Shown here: piece after piece, positions 5,882 to 16,300 of the stretch | Layout: every line of letters starts with the position of its first letter | How positions within the stretch are numbered: the first letter of the stretch is position 1 | From: 2-02-FULL-66-14 sp964651335 | GTDB taxonomy: Bacteria; Pseudomonadota; Gammaproteobacteria; Burkholderiales; SG8-39 | Direction of reading: 5' to 3' | Length of the DNA stretch: 21,187 nucleotides | Assembly: GCA_964651335.1 (NCBI GenBank) | Contig: CAZYVT010000063.1 | Span: forward strand, 1 to 21,187 | The notes under the pieces: model-generated | Seen by the model: only the letters and a program-made list of their open reading frames with translations | What the model was told of the DNA's origin: nothing | Database searches by the model: none | Program-made: the position numbers and the translations under genes

Positions 5882-8185
5882 GTGGATCAAGCAACCCATA
5901 ACAAGATCGTGTCCTTCATCTGGGGCATCGCGGATGATGTCCTTCGCGACCTCTTCAAGCGCGGCAAGTACCCGGACGTCATCCTACCCATGTGCGTCAT
6001 CCGCCGTATGGATGCGGTGCTTGAGCCCACTAAACAGGCCGTGCTCGACACCAAGAAGATGCTCGACAAGAGCGGCATCACGGAGCAGCGTGCCGCGCTC
6101 GCCGAAGCCGCCGGCCAGGCCTTCTACAACACCTCGAAGTTCACTCTGCGCGACTTAAAGTCTCGCGGCAGCCAGCAACAGCTCCTGGCCGACTTCGAGG
6201 ACTACCTGAACGGCTTCTCGCCCAACGTCCAGGACATCCTCGACAACTTCAAGTTCCGCAACCAGCTCACCACGCTCTCGAAGGCCGACGCGATCGGCAC
6301 GCTGATCAACAAGTTCCTCGACCCCGAGATCGACCTCTCTCCCGCCGGCGTCGACAACCACGCTATGGGGACAGTCTTTGAGGAGCTGGTCCGCAGGTTC
6401 AACGAGGAGAACAACGAGGAGGCAGGCGAGCACTGGACGCCGCGCGACGCCGTGCGGCTGATGGCGAACCTCGTGTTCCTGCCGATTGAGGGCCAGCTCA
6501 AATCCGGCACCTACCTTCTTTACGACTGCGCCTGCGGCACTGGGGGCATGCTCACTGTGGGGGAGGAGACGCTCACAGCGATTGGCGCGAAGCGAAAGCA
6601 GCAGATCACCAGCCTCCTCTACGGCCAGGAGATCAATCCCGAGACGTACGCCGTCTGCAAGGCGGACATGTTGCTGAAGGGCGAGGGCGAGAGCGCCGAG
6701 CACATCGTTGGCGGCGCGGAGTGGTCCACGCTCTCGCACGACGCCTTCCCGGCCCGAGAGTTCGACTTCATGCTCGCCAACCCGCCGTACGGGAAGAGCT
6801 GGAAGAAGGACCTCGAGGCGATGGGCGGCAAGGATGGCATGCGCGACCCGCGCTTCAAGGTGATGCACGCGGGTGAGGAGCTGTCGCTCGTCACACGCTC
6901 CAGCGATGGCCAGATGCTCTTCCTCGCCAACATGGCGTCGAAGATGAACGACAAATCGCTGCTGGGTAGCCGCATTGCCGAGGTCCACAACGGCAGCTCG
7001 CTTTTCACCGGCGACGCAGGCCAGGGCGAGAGCAATATCCGCCGCTGGCTCGTCGAGAACGATTGGCTCGAAGCCATCGTTGCGCTGCCGCTCAACCTCT
7101 TCTACAACACCGGCATCGCCACCTACATCTGGGTGCTGTCCAACAAGAAGCCCGCGCAGCGCAAGGGCCAGGTGCAGCTGATCGACGCCACCCAGTGGTT
7201 CAAGCCGTTGCGCAAGAACCTCGGAAAGAAGAACTGCGAGCTGTCGCCCGAAGACATCGAGCGCATCAGCCGTACGTTCCTCGAGTTCAAAGAGACGCCA
7301 GAGTCGAAGATCTTTCCCAATGCCGCCTTCGGCTACTGGAAGGTTACGGTCGAGCGGCCACTACGCCTGCACAGCCAACTCTCGCTCAAAGCCATCGCGA
7401 CGCTGCGTTTTGCGTCCGGCGAGGAGATCCTGCGCGCCGAGCTCTATGAGGAATTCGGCGAAGACCTCTTCACCAAATTCGCCAAAATCGCTGCCGCACT
7501 GGAGAAGCGCCTCACCGACTGGGGCAGCGATGAGGATGAGGGTGACGACGAGGATGGCGTTAGCGCCAAAAAGGGGCTGCCCGAGAAGAAGAAAAAGAAA
7601 CTGCTCGATCCCAAGACCTGGGAGCGCGACGGGCGGCTCGTCGAAGTAGCCACAACGCTGCGCAAGGCGCTGGGCGACGCACTCTTTGAGGATCACAATC
7701 TCTTTCGCGATCGCGTGCAGACCACGCTCGAGAAAGCAGCCCTCAAGCTCTCCGCCGCCGACCTGAAGCAGATTCTCAAGGCCGTGAGCTGGCGCGTTGA
7801 GACTGCCGTCCCGGTGATCGCTAAAGTTCACAAGGCCACCAAGACCAAGGCCGACCCGCTGCGCGGGCTTTTCGAGGCAACAGTAGACAGCAAGCCAGCC
7901 ACCGTGGAGTACGAACCCGACTCCGATCTGCGGGACACCGAGCAGGTACCGCTCCTGGAGGAAGGCGGCATCGAAGCCTTCATCCGCCGTGAGGTACTGC
8001 CCTACACACCCGATGCGTGGATCAAAGAGGGCGCCACCAAGATCGGCTACGAGATCAGCTTCACGCGGCACTTCTACAAGCCGCAGCCGCTTCGCACGCT
8101 GGAGGAGATCAGCGCTGACATCCTCGCCATTGAGAAAGAGGCCGAGGGCCTGCTCGATGGCTTGCTGAAGGTAGGTGCCAAGTGA
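5882..8185 (+). CDS. hsdM: Type I restriction-modification DNA methyltransferase subunit (N6-adenine)
   Basis: HsdM methylates adenine in the site chosen by HsdS and is also part of the restriction complex. The N-terminal helical domain begins FIWGIADDVLRDLFKRGKYP. The SAM-binding motif I is DCACGTGGM (about 214-222) and the catalytic motif IV is NPPY (about 299-302), both intact. At 767 residues it is longer than the classical HsdM of roughly 500. The extra C-terminal part holds an acidic run (DEDEGDDEDG, about 549-558), a lysine-rich run and a further helical domain ending in a probable coiled coil. The start is GTG, since an in-frame TGA at 5861 excludes ATG upstream; no clear Shine-Dalgarno is present. 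It overlaps the next gene by GTGA (8182-8185). Confidence 0.95.
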   Translation: MDQATHNKIVSFIWGIADDVLRDLFKRGKYPDVILPMCVIRRMDAVLEPTKQAVLDTKKMLDKSGITEQRAALAEAAGQAFYNTSKFTLRDLKSRGSQQQLLADFEDYLNGFSPNVQDILDNFKFRNQLTTLSKADAIGTLINKFLDPEIDLSPAGVDNHAMGTVFEELVRRFNEENNEEAGEHWTPRDAVRLMANLVFLPIEGQLKSGTYLLYDCACGTGGMLTVGEETLTAIGAKRKQQITSLLYGQEINPETYAVCKADMLLKGEGESAEHIVGGAEWSTLSHDAFPAREFDFMLANPPYGKSWKKDLEAMGGKDGMRDPRFKVMHAGEELSLVTRSSDGQMLFLANMASKMNDKSLLGSRIAEVHNGSSLFTGDAGQGESNIRRWLVENDWLEAIVALPLNLFYNTGIATYIWVLSNKKPAQRKGQVQLIDATQWFKPLRKNLGKKNCELSPEDIERISRTFLEFKETPESKIFPNAAFGYWKVTVERPLRLHSQLSLKAIATLRFASGEEILRAELYEEFGEDLFTKFAKIAAALEKRLTDWGSDEDEGDDEDGVSAKKGLPEKKKKKLLDPKTWERDGRLVEVATTLRKALGDALFEDHNLFRDRVQTTLEKAALKLSAADLKQILKAVSWRVETAVPVIAKVHKATKTKADPLRGLFEATVDSKPATVEYEPDSDLRDTEQVPLLEEGGIEAFIRREVLPYTPDAWIKEGATKIGYEISFTRHFYKPQPLRTLEEISADILAIEKEAEGLLDGLLKVGAK

Positions 8186-10284
8186 AAGCCACCGAAGCCA
8201 AGCTGCTGAGCTTCCTGCAGAAGTCGCCGCAGTTCATCATCCCCATCTACCAGCGCACCTACTCGTGGACCGACAAGCAGTGCCGCCAGCTCTGGGACGA
8301 CATCCTGCGCGCCGGGTCGAGCGACACCATCGCAGTCCACTTCATTGGCTCCATCGTCTATGTCGAGCAGGGGCTGTCGCAAGTCACGCACCAAGCGCCC
8401 TTGCTGGTAATCGACGGCCAGCAACGCCTGACTACCGTGGCGCTCCTGCTCGAATCGCTGGCCCGCGCGCTGGGCGACGGCGAACCTGTGGACGGCTTCT
8501 CCGCCGCCAAGCTGCGTCACTACTACCTGAGCAATCCGCTCGAAAGCGGCGACCGATACTTCAAGCTGCTCCTCTCGCAGACCGACAACGCTTCGCTCAA
8601 GGCCGTCATCAAGAAAACCGAGCAGCCCAAGGAGCCGTCACTGCGAGTGACGCAGAATTTCGACTTGTACACCGAGTTGCTCAAGGAGCAGAAAGGCGAT
8701 CTCGCCCCGGTCTGCCGTGGCCTCGCCAAGCTCGTGGTCGTGGACATCGCGCTCAGTCGGGACCAGGACAACCCGCAGCTCATCTTCGAGAGCATGAACT
8801 CGACCGGCAAGGAGCTGAGCCAAGCCGACCTGATCCGCAACTTCATCCTCATGGGCCTCGAGCCCACGCTCCAGACTCGCCTCTACGAAGAGTACTGGCG
8901 GCCGATGGAGCAGGACTTCGGGCAGGAGGCCTACGGCGCCCAGTTCGACAGCTTTATGCGCCACTACCTCACCGTGCGCACGGGCGACATCCCGCGCGAG
9001 CGCGAGGTCTACGAGGCGTTTAAAGACTACTCCCGTACCACGCCCGTGAGGGACGCGGGCATCGAGACGCTGGTGAAGGAGATCCGCGCCTTTGCCCGCT
9101 ACTTCTGCGCCCTGGCACTGGGCACCGAGGAGGACGCCACGCTCAGTCGAAACTTTCACGACCTGCGCGAGCTGAAGGTTGATGTCGCCTACCCGTTCCT
9201 GCTTGAGCTGTATCACGACTACGCGAACGGCACGCTCAGCGCTGCCGACTTCGCAGCCGCGGTGCGGCTGGTCGAGGCCTATGTGTTCCGCCGCGCCATC
9301 TGCGCAATCCCTACCAACTCGATGAACAAGACCTTTGCCACCTTCGGCAAGGCACTAAAGAAGGATCGATACCTCGAGAGCATTCAGGCCCACTTTCTTA
9401 CCCTGCCCTCGTATCGCCGCTTTCCCACCGATGACGAATGCCGTCTCGACTTGCACACGCGCGACCTCTATAACTTCCGAAGCCGCAGCTACTGGCTGCG
9501 CCGACTGGAGAATCACGGTCGCAAGGAGCGCGTGCCGGTGGATGAGTACACCATCGAGCACATCATGCCGCAGAACCCCGACCTCCCGGCGGCGTGGCAG
9601 CAGGCGCTCGGCCCTGAGTGGCAACGCATGCAGCAGCAGTGGTTGCACACGCTTGGTAACCTCACACTCACCGGCTACAACGCCGAGTACAGCGACCGCT
9701 CTTTCGCCGAGAAGCGCGACATGAAGGGTGGCTTCAAGCAAAGTCCGCTCTCGCTAAACGCAGGGCTCGGCCAGCTTGACGTGTGGAACGTAGATGCCAT
9801 CCACAAACGCGCGGAGCGGCTGGCCGCACAGGCGCTTGCCGTGTGGGGCGCGCCCAAGCTCGATGCCGCAACCCTGGCCGCCTATCAGCCGGAGAAGGCG
9901 TCCGCGACCGGCGGTTATACCATCGACGACCATCCGCATCTGCTTACGCCCGGCCTGCGCGATGTCTTCGCGGCCTTCCGCAAGGAGGTGCTGGCGCTCG
10001 ATCCCTGCGTGGCCGAGGAGTTCATGAAGCTGTATGTGGCCTACAAGGCGGAGACCAACTTCGTGGACGTGGTGCCGCAGGCCAAGCGGCTGCGGCTCAG
10101 CATCAACATGGCGTTCGCCGACATCAACGACCCGAAGGGCCTGTGCAAGGACGTGACGAACCTTGGACGCTGGGGCAACGGCGATGTAGAGGTCGGCCTC
10201 AAGTCACTCGACGAGCTGCCCTACATCATGGGCCTCGTGCGCCAGTCCTACGAGCGCCAGATGGGTGACGGAGGCCAGGCGTGA
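8182..10284 (+). CDS. DUF262-DUF1524 protein (GmrSD-like) with C-terminal DUF5655-like domain
   Basis: A 700-residue protein with three parts. The N-terminal DUF262 domain has FIIPIYQRTYSW (about 18-29), the ParB-like nucleotide-binding signature IDGQQRLTT (about 76-84) and FESMNSTGKELSQADLIRN. DUF1524 carries an HNH-type nuclease motif, YTIEHIMPQNPD (about 456-467), and LGNLTLTGYN. The C-terminal region from about 580 resembles DUF5655. GmrSD, the best-known member, is an NTP-dependent type IV enzyme cutting DNA with modified cytosines; SspE is a related nickase. The catalytic histidine region is intact. It sits between hsdM and hsdS with 4-bp overlaps at both ends and a GTG start, so it is translated with them. 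Target modification cannot be read from the sequence. Confidence 0.9.
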   Translation: MKATEAKLLSFLQKSPQFIIPIYQRTYSWTDKQCRQLWDDILRAGSSDTIAVHFIGSIVYVEQGLSQVTHQAPLLVIDGQQRLTTVALLLESLARALGDGEPVDGFSAAKLRHYYLSNPLESGDRYFKLLLSQTDNASLKAVIKKTEQPKEPSLRVTQNFDLYTELLKEQKGDLAPVCRGLAKLVVVDIALSRDQDNPQLIFESMNSTGKELSQADLIRNFILMGLEPTLQTRLYEEYWRPMEQDFGQEAYGAQFDSFMRHYLTVRTGDIPREREVYEAFKDYSRTTPVRDAGIETLVKEIRAFARYFCALALGTEEDATLSRNFHDLRELKVDVAYPFLLELYHDYANGTLSAADFAAAVRLVEAYVFRRAICAIPTNSMNKTFATFGKALKKDRYLESIQAHFLTLPSYRRFPTDDECRLDLHTRDLYNFRSRSYWLRRLENHGRKERVPVDEYTIEHIMPQNPDLPAAWQQALGPEWQRMQQQWLHTLGNLTLTGYNAEYSDRSFAEKRDMKGGFKQSPLSLNAGLGQLDVWNVDAIHKRAERLAAQALAVWGAPKLDAATLAAYQPEKASATGGYTIDDHPHLLTPGLRDVFAAFRKEVLALDPCVAEEFMKLYVAYKAETNFVDVVPQAKRLRLSINMAFADINDPKGLCKDVTNLGRWGNGDVEVGLKSLDELPYIMGLVRQSYERQMGDGGQA

Positions 10285-11717
10285 TCGCCGACCTCAAGCC
10301 GTATCCGGAATACAGGGAGTCGGGGCCGCCGTGGCTCGGGCAAGTGCCGGGGCATTGGGAGGTCAAGCGGGCGAAGTCTGTCTTCCAGCGTATCGATGAA
10401 CGATCGACAACAGGTAAAGAAGAACTTCTGACCGTGTCATCGGCGCGTGGAATCGTCCCCCGGAAGACTGCGAACGTAACGATGTTCAAGGCCGAGTCGT
10501 ATCTCGGCTACAAACTTTGCTGGCCGGGCGACTTGGTCATCAACAGCCTCTGGGCATGGGCTGGTGGCCTTGGTGTGTCGAGGCATCACGGCATCATTAG
10601 CTCCGCATACGGCGTCTATCGCATTCGACCGGATGCGCCAATGACCCCGGACTTCGTTCACGAGGTTGTCCGGTCGTCATCGTTCAATTGGGAGCTTCGG
10701 GTTCGATCGAAGGGAGTTTGGATTTCCCGACTTCAATTGACCGACATTTCCTTTCTCGACGCTCCGATGCACATCCCCCCGCCCGTCGAGCAGGCGGCAA
10801 TCGTGCGATTTCTGGACTGGGCGAACGGGCGGTTGGAGCGAACGATTCGCGCGAAGCGGAAGGTGATTGCGCTGCTCAACGAGCAGAAGCAGGCCATCAT
10901 CCACCGCGCCGTAACCCGCGGCCTTGACCCTACCGTCACCTTCAAACCCTCGGGCATCCCCTGGCTCGGCGACATTCCGCAGCATTGGGAAGTGCGGCCT
11001 TTGAAAACTGTTTGCAAGATTCAGTCGGGCATCACGCTCGGCAAAGACTACACCGGGCAGCAGATCCACGAATTCCCTTATCTTCGCGTTGCCAATGTAC
11101 AGGCAGGTTACGTCAACCTTTCGGTGGTCAAATCGATCCGTGTACCGATGGTAGAAGCCCAACGGTGCACCCTTGAAAAAGGCGACGTGCTAATGACCGA
11201 AGGTGGCGATCCCGACAAGCTTGGACGTGGTTGCGTGTGGGAGGCGCAGGTGGCTCCATGCCTGCACCAGAACCACATCTTCGCTGTGCGTTCAGACCAT
11301 TTACGGCTTAAGCCGCAATTTCTCGCGGCGCTCATGGGGATGAGCTACGCCCGTTTCTATTTTCAATCGACGGCCAAACAGACGACGAATCTCGCAGCGA
11401 CTAACAAGACCAAGATCGGTCAGTTAAAAGTGTTCCTTCCCCCCAAGGCTGAGCAGAACAGCATTCTTGAATCTCTCAACGTAGAGATCCGCCCTGTAAC
11501 CACTGCCATATCCCGCCTCGAACGCGAAATCGAACTCCTCCGCGAATACCGCATCCGCCTCGTTGCCGATGTGGTCACCGGCAAGCTCGATGTGCGCGCG
11601 GCGGCCGACGGGCTTCCTGACTTGGTGGGCGATGCGGCTTCGAGGGAGACTGCTGACGAGGTCGCAGGCGCCGAAGAGTTTGAGGAAGCTTCGGGGCAGG
11701 AGGAGGCTCAGGCATGA
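10281..11717 (+). CDS. hsdS: Type I restriction-modification specificity subunit
   Basis: HsdS recognises the split DNA target and bridges two HsdM and two HsdR subunits. Two target-recognition domains are seen, each starting with the same type of motif: PWLGQVPGHWEV near residue 16 and PWLGDIPQHWEV near 226. Each is followed by a helical spacer: IPPPVEQAAIVRFLD (from about 165) and LPPKAEQNSILESLN (from about 386), then a long helix ending VVTGKLDVRAAADGLP. The 478-residue length is normal for a two-TRD subunit. A short acidic tail (EEFEEASGQEEAQA) is added. It has a GTG start overlapping the previous stop, and its own stop overlaps the next ATG (ATGA, 11714-11717). The recognition sequence cannot be inferred. 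Confidence 0.95.
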   Translation: MIADLKPYPEYRESGPPWLGQVPGHWEVKRAKSVFQRIDERSTTGKEELLTVSSARGIVPRKTANVTMFKAESYLGYKLCWPGDLVINSLWAWAGGLGVSRHHGIISSAYGVYRIRPDAPMTPDFVHEVVRSSSFNWELRVRSKGVWISRLQLTDISFLDAPMHIPPPVEQAAIVRFLDWANGRLERTIRAKRKVIALLNEQKQAIIHRAVTRGLDPTVTFKPSGIPWLGDIPQHWEVRPLKTVCKIQSGITLGKDYTGQQIHEFPYLRVANVQAGYVNLSVVKSIRVPMVEAQRCTLEKGDVLMTEGGDPDKLGRGCVWEAQVAPCLHQNHIFAVRSDHLRLKPQFLAALMGMSYARFYFQSTAKQTTNLAATNKTKIGQLKVFLPPKAEQNSILESLNVEIRPVTTAISRLEREIELLREYRIRLVADVVTGKLDVRAAADGLPDLVGDAASRETADEVAGAEEFEEASGQEEAQA

Positions 11718-13381
11718 AGCAGGAAAGCATCTCTGTCAGGTCGCGCAGCGTTTCGAAATTGCTCCGAGATCTGGATGCAGGCCGTTTCGCGATTCCGCGC
11801 CTACAGCGGGAGTTCGTGTGGAACGGCCCCAAGGCGGCGAAGCTGCTCGACAGCATTCTGCGGGGCATGCCCGTGGGTGTGATACTGATCTGGGAAACGC
11901 CCAAGAGCCAACTGCTCCACCTGCGCCAGCGGTATCACGTGCTACCTCCGTTCGATCGAAGCAATTCGAAAGTCTGGTTCCTGATCGACGGGCAGCAGCG
12001 GGTTTCGGTGCTGCACCACGTTCGGCAGGGCGATCGGCTCCTGAATTCGAAGCGCCGGGAGATCGATTTCTCCAAGATTGTTCTGGCGCTCAAACCGCAA
12101 GACGACGGACAGCAGATTAGATATCGCCGCCCAGTTTCTGGCGAGCACGTCTCGCTGGCTTCGCTTCTGCATCCTCAGTGGCGGCAAAAGCTAAACGCGC
12201 TGAGCAAGCAGAGGATCACCCGCGTACGCAGATGCCGCGAGCTTGTTCTCGGTTACAGGCTGTTCCACATGTTCGTGGCCGGCGATCTCAACGGCATTCG
12301 CGAGACGTTCCTGCGGATCAACACGCAGGGTATGAAAGTTACGACCGCGGATGCAGTGTTTACGCAGGCCGAGAATCTCGACCTCAGGGACGTGGTGCAC
12401 GTGCTTCGGGAGCAACTTGACGAGAAGTTCGCTGATATTGAGGATGAGCCTCTGCTCTTTCTGTTATCAGCGGTGCGGGGCGGTAACGAAGCGCGAGGGG
12501 AGGCAATCAAGAGAACTATCGCCCATCTCAATCGCGACGCAGCTAAGAACGAAAAGTTGCGCAAAGAGCTCGCGCACGACTGGAGCAGGCTCGGACCGAG
12601 CATCGGAAAGGCGGTCAACTACCTGCGCGATCATTTTGCGGTAGTAAGCCACGATTTCCTTGCCTCTGACTACATCGTGAGCATGCTGACGTATTTCTAC
12701 TTCCTGAACGGGTCCGGTCCCGATCGAACGCAGGCCGAGCAGATCAGGCGTTGGTTCTGGGCCACAAGCGTCGGAAGTCGATACTCGGGTCGCGACTTTA
12801 ACCGATGCGTTCCTCAGGATTTGAGGTTTTTTCGGGCACTTGCTGAGAAGCCCTCAACGCGATTCCGTTACACACCCCAGGTGGACGCAATCGACGTCCG
12901 GAGAGCGCAGTACGGCGCTAGGACGGCTATCACGAGCGCGGTGTACTGCATGCTCTTGAGTCGAGGACCGGTATACCTCTTCGACAAGGGTCTCAACGAG
13001 ATTCCGTTACATGTTTACGCGGGTCGCGCCAACCGCAAAGACCGGCACCACATCTTTCCACGCCAGCCGCTGAGCAATGCTGAGGTGCCGGTTGCCCAGT
13101 ACAACAGCATAGCCAACATCTGTCTGCTCGTTGCCGAAGAGAACCAGCGGGTCGGGTCGAAGCGGCCTCGGGTGTACTTGGGCGAGCTTGACCGCCCCGG
13201 CAACAGATTCGCGCGCAAAATGACACGCCATCTCGTTCCGGTGGACGAGGCGAGCGGCGTCTGGGACAAGAACCTGAGACGTGGTTTCAAGCGTTTTCTC
13301 GATCAGCGCACGCAGCTGTTGTGCGACGAACTCGAGAAAGCGGCCGGAATTCGCTTGTTCCGGCGCGAAGGGGCGGCCTGA
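11714..13381 (+). CDS. Second DUF262-family protein with C-terminal HNH-like motif
   Basis: A 555-residue protein distinct from the other DUF262 gene. The N-terminus has FAIPRLQREFVWNGPKAAKL (about 24-43) and FLIDGQQRVSVLHH (about 89-102), the DUF262 core. A further family motif is FLRINTQGMKVTTADAVFTQ. Near the C-terminus, DRHHIFPRQPLSN (about 441-453) followed by NSIANICLL is an HNH-like nuclease signature. It is shorter than GmrSD-type proteins and lacks the DUF5655-like end. It may be a nuclease sensing modified or foreign DNA, or a regulator of the RM complex. It is coupled to hsdS by ATGA, and 13 bp separate it from hsdR. Parts of this gene look more AT-rich than hsdM and hsdR, which may mean separate acquisition. 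Confidence 0.85.
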   Translation: MKQESISVRSRSVSKLLRDLDAGRFAIPRLQREFVWNGPKAAKLLDSILRGMPVGVILIWETPKSQLLHLRQRYHVLPPFDRSNSKVWFLIDGQQRVSVLHHVRQGDRLLNSKRREIDFSKIVLALKPQDDGQQIRYRRPVSGEHVSLASLLHPQWRQKLNALSKQRITRVRRCRELVLGYRLFHMFVAGDLNGIRETFLRINTQGMKVTTADAVFTQAENLDLRDVVHVLREQLDEKFADIEDEPLLFLLSAVRGGNEARGEAIKRTIAHLNRDAAKNEKLRKELAHDWSRLGPSIGKAVNYLRDHFAVVSHDFLASDYIVSMLTYFYFLNGSGPDRTQAEQIRRWFWATSVGSRYSGRDFNRCVPQDLRFFRALAEKPSTRFRYTPQVDAIDVRRAQYGARTAITSAVYCMLLSRGPVYLFDKGLNEIPLHVYAGRANRKDRHHIFPRQPLSNAEVPVAQYNSIANICLLVAEENQRVGSKRPRVYLGELDRPGNRFARKMTRHLVPVDEASGVWDKNLRRGFKRFLDQRTQLLCDELEKAAGIRLFRREGAA

Positions 13382-13394
13382 CAGCCGGAGAGCG

Positions 13395-16300
13395 ATGAGC
13401 ACGGACACAAGCGAGAAGGGCCTCGAAACGCTCATCATCCGCCACATGACCGGCGTCGACGGGCTTGCCGTTACGTCGGCCATGGCCGAGGCGCCCATGC
13501 CGTACGGCGGCACGGGCTATTTCGCGGGTCATCCGAAGACTTATGATCGCGCCCATGCGCTTGATGTGGCGCAGCTCTTTGCGTTCCTGCGCGCCACCCA
13601 GCCCGAGGCTTTCAAGAAGCTCGCGATGGTCGACGTCAACGACCCCAAGGACATCGACCGCCTCAAGTTCCTCGCGCGCCTCTCGTCGGAGATCGGCAAG
13701 CGTGGCGTCATCGACGTGCTGCGCAAGGGCGTGGACCACGGGCCGGTTCGCTTCGACCTCTTTTACGCCACGCCATCGGAGGGCAACGCTAAGGCGCAAG
13801 CGCTCCACGCGCAAAACCGCTTCTCGATCACGCGCCAGTTGACCTACAGCATGGACGAGACGCGTCGCGCGCTCGACCTTGGTCTGTTCATCAACGGCCT
13901 GCCGATCGCCACCTTTGAGCTAAAGAACAGCCTCACAAAGCAGACGGTGGAGGATGCGGTGGAGCAGTACCGCCGCGATCGCGACCCGCGCGAGCGGCTG
14001 TTCGGGTTTGGCCGCTGCGTGGTGCACTTCGCGGTGGACGATAGCGAGGTGCAAATGTGCACCGAACTTAAGGCCAAGGGCTCGTGGTTCCTGCCCCTCA
14101 ACAAAGGCTTCAACGATGGTGCGGGCAACCCGCCCAACGCGCAGGGCCTCAAGACCGACTACCTCTGGAAAGTGCTGCTAACCCCGGCGGGGCTGACCGA
14201 CATCCTCGAGAACTACGCCCAGATCGTCGAGACGAAGCATGCGAAGACGGGCAAGAAGAAGCCCACTCAGGTGTTTCCGCGCTACCACCAGCTCGGCGTG
14301 GTGCGGAAGGCCTTGGCCGATGTGCAAGCCCACGGTGCGGGCAAGCGCTACCTGATCCAGCACTCGGCGGGCAGCGGCAAGTCGAACTCCATCGCCTGGC
14401 TCGCGCACCAACTCATCGGCGTCAAGCGCAGCGGCAAGGAGGTCTTCGACTCGGTGATTGTGGTCACCGACCGGCGCATCCTCGACGATCAGATCCAGAA
14501 GACCATCAAGCAGTTCATGCAGGTGGGCGCCACGGTGGGCCATGCCGAGGGCTCGGGCGACCTGCGCAAGTTCATCGAGGAAGGAAAGAAGATCATCGTC
14601 TCGACGGTGCAGAAGTTTCCCTTCATCCTCGACGAGATCGCCACCGAAGGCGGCAAGACCTTTGCCATCGTCATCGACGAGGCGCATTCGAGCCAGGGCG
14701 GCAAGACCTCTGCGGCCATGAGCAAGGCGCTGGGCGACGCGGCGGAGGGCGAGGACGCGGAGAAGGACCCCGAAGACACGGTGAACGAGGCACTTGAGCA
14801 GCGCATGGCGGCGCGCAAGATGCTGACCAACGCCAGCTACTTCGCCTTCACCGCCACGCCCAAGAACAAGACGCTGGAGATGTTCGGCGAGGCCCTGCCG
14901 CCCGACGCCGAGGGCAAGGTCAAGCACCGGCCCTTCCACAGCTACACCATGAAGCAGGCGATCGAGGAAGGCTTCATCCTCGATGTGCTCAAGACCTACA
15001 CGCCGGTGGACAGCTACTACAAGCTGGTCAAGAAGATCGAGGGCGACCCGGAGTTCGACACCAAGAAGGCGAAGAAGAAGCTGCGCCGGTATGTGGAGAG
15101 CCACGACCACGCGATCCGGCTCAAGGCCGAGATCATGGTGGACCACTTCCACGAGCAGGTGCTCGCGGCCAATAAGATCGGCGGGCAGGCGCGCGCGATG
15201 GTGGTGACCAGCGGCATCGAGCGCGCGATCCAGTACTTCCACGCGGTGAAGGCGTATCTCGTGGAGCGCAAGAGCCCGTATCAGGCCATCGTCGCCTTCT
15301 CGGGGCAGCACGAGTACGGCGGGGCCAAGGTGAGCGAACCGTCGCTCAACGGTTTTTCGAGCGGCGACATCGCCGAGAAGATCCAGAGCGATCCGTACCG
15401 CTTCCTGATCTGCGCCGACAAGTTCCAGACTGGCTACGATGAACCGCTCCTGCACACGATGTACGTGGACAAGCCGCTCTCCGGGATCAAGGCGGTGCAG
15501 ACGCTCTCCCGGCTCAACCGCGCGCATCCACAGAAGCACGACTGCTTCGTCCTCGACTTCCAGAACAACAGCGAGGCGATCACCTTCGCTTTTCAGGACT
15601 ACTACCGCACCACGCTGCTCGCGGAGGAGACCGACCCCAACAAGCTGCACGACCTGAAGGCGGCGCTGGACCGCGCGCAGGTGTATTCACCGGAGCAGGT
15701 TCAGCAGGTTGTCGAGTTGTTCCTCGGCGGTGCCGACCGCGACCGGCTCGACCCGATCCTGGATGCGTGCGTGGTGGTCTACACGGGCACGCTCGACGAG
15801 GACCAGCAGGTGGAGTTCAAGGGCAAGGCGAAAACCTACTGCCGCACCTACGACTTCCTCGCCTCGGTGATGCCATACACCAACCCTGAGTGGGAGAAGC
15901 TCTCGATTCTGCTGAACCTGCTCACGCCCAAGCTGCCGGCGCCGAAGGAGGAGGACCTCGCCAAGGGCATCCTCGAAGCGATCGACATGGACAGCTACCG
16001 CGTCGAGAAGAAAGCGGCGATGAAGATTGCGCTGGCGGATCAGGATGCGGAGATTGAGCCCGTGCCGACTGGTGGGGGAGGTGGCAAGCCCGAACCCGAA
16101 CTCGACCGGCTCAGCAACATCCTCAAGACCTTCAACGACCAATTCGGCACGCTCTTCACTGACGCGGACCACGTCGCGAAGCGCATCCGCGATGACATTG
16201 CCCCCAAGGTCGCCGCCGACAAGGCCTATCAGAACGCAAAGGAGAATACGCCACACACCGCGCGCATGGCCCACGACCAGGCGCTGGGCAAGGTGATGCA

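Noticed and set aside
13281..13394. Longer hsdR start inside the preceding DUF262 gene.
   Set aside because: The HsdR family N-terminus and GGAG both point to the ATG at 13395.
14178..15650. Minus-strand open frame of about 490 codons within hsdR.
   Set aside because: It is an antisense shadow of hsdR; the motor motifs are all on the plus strand.
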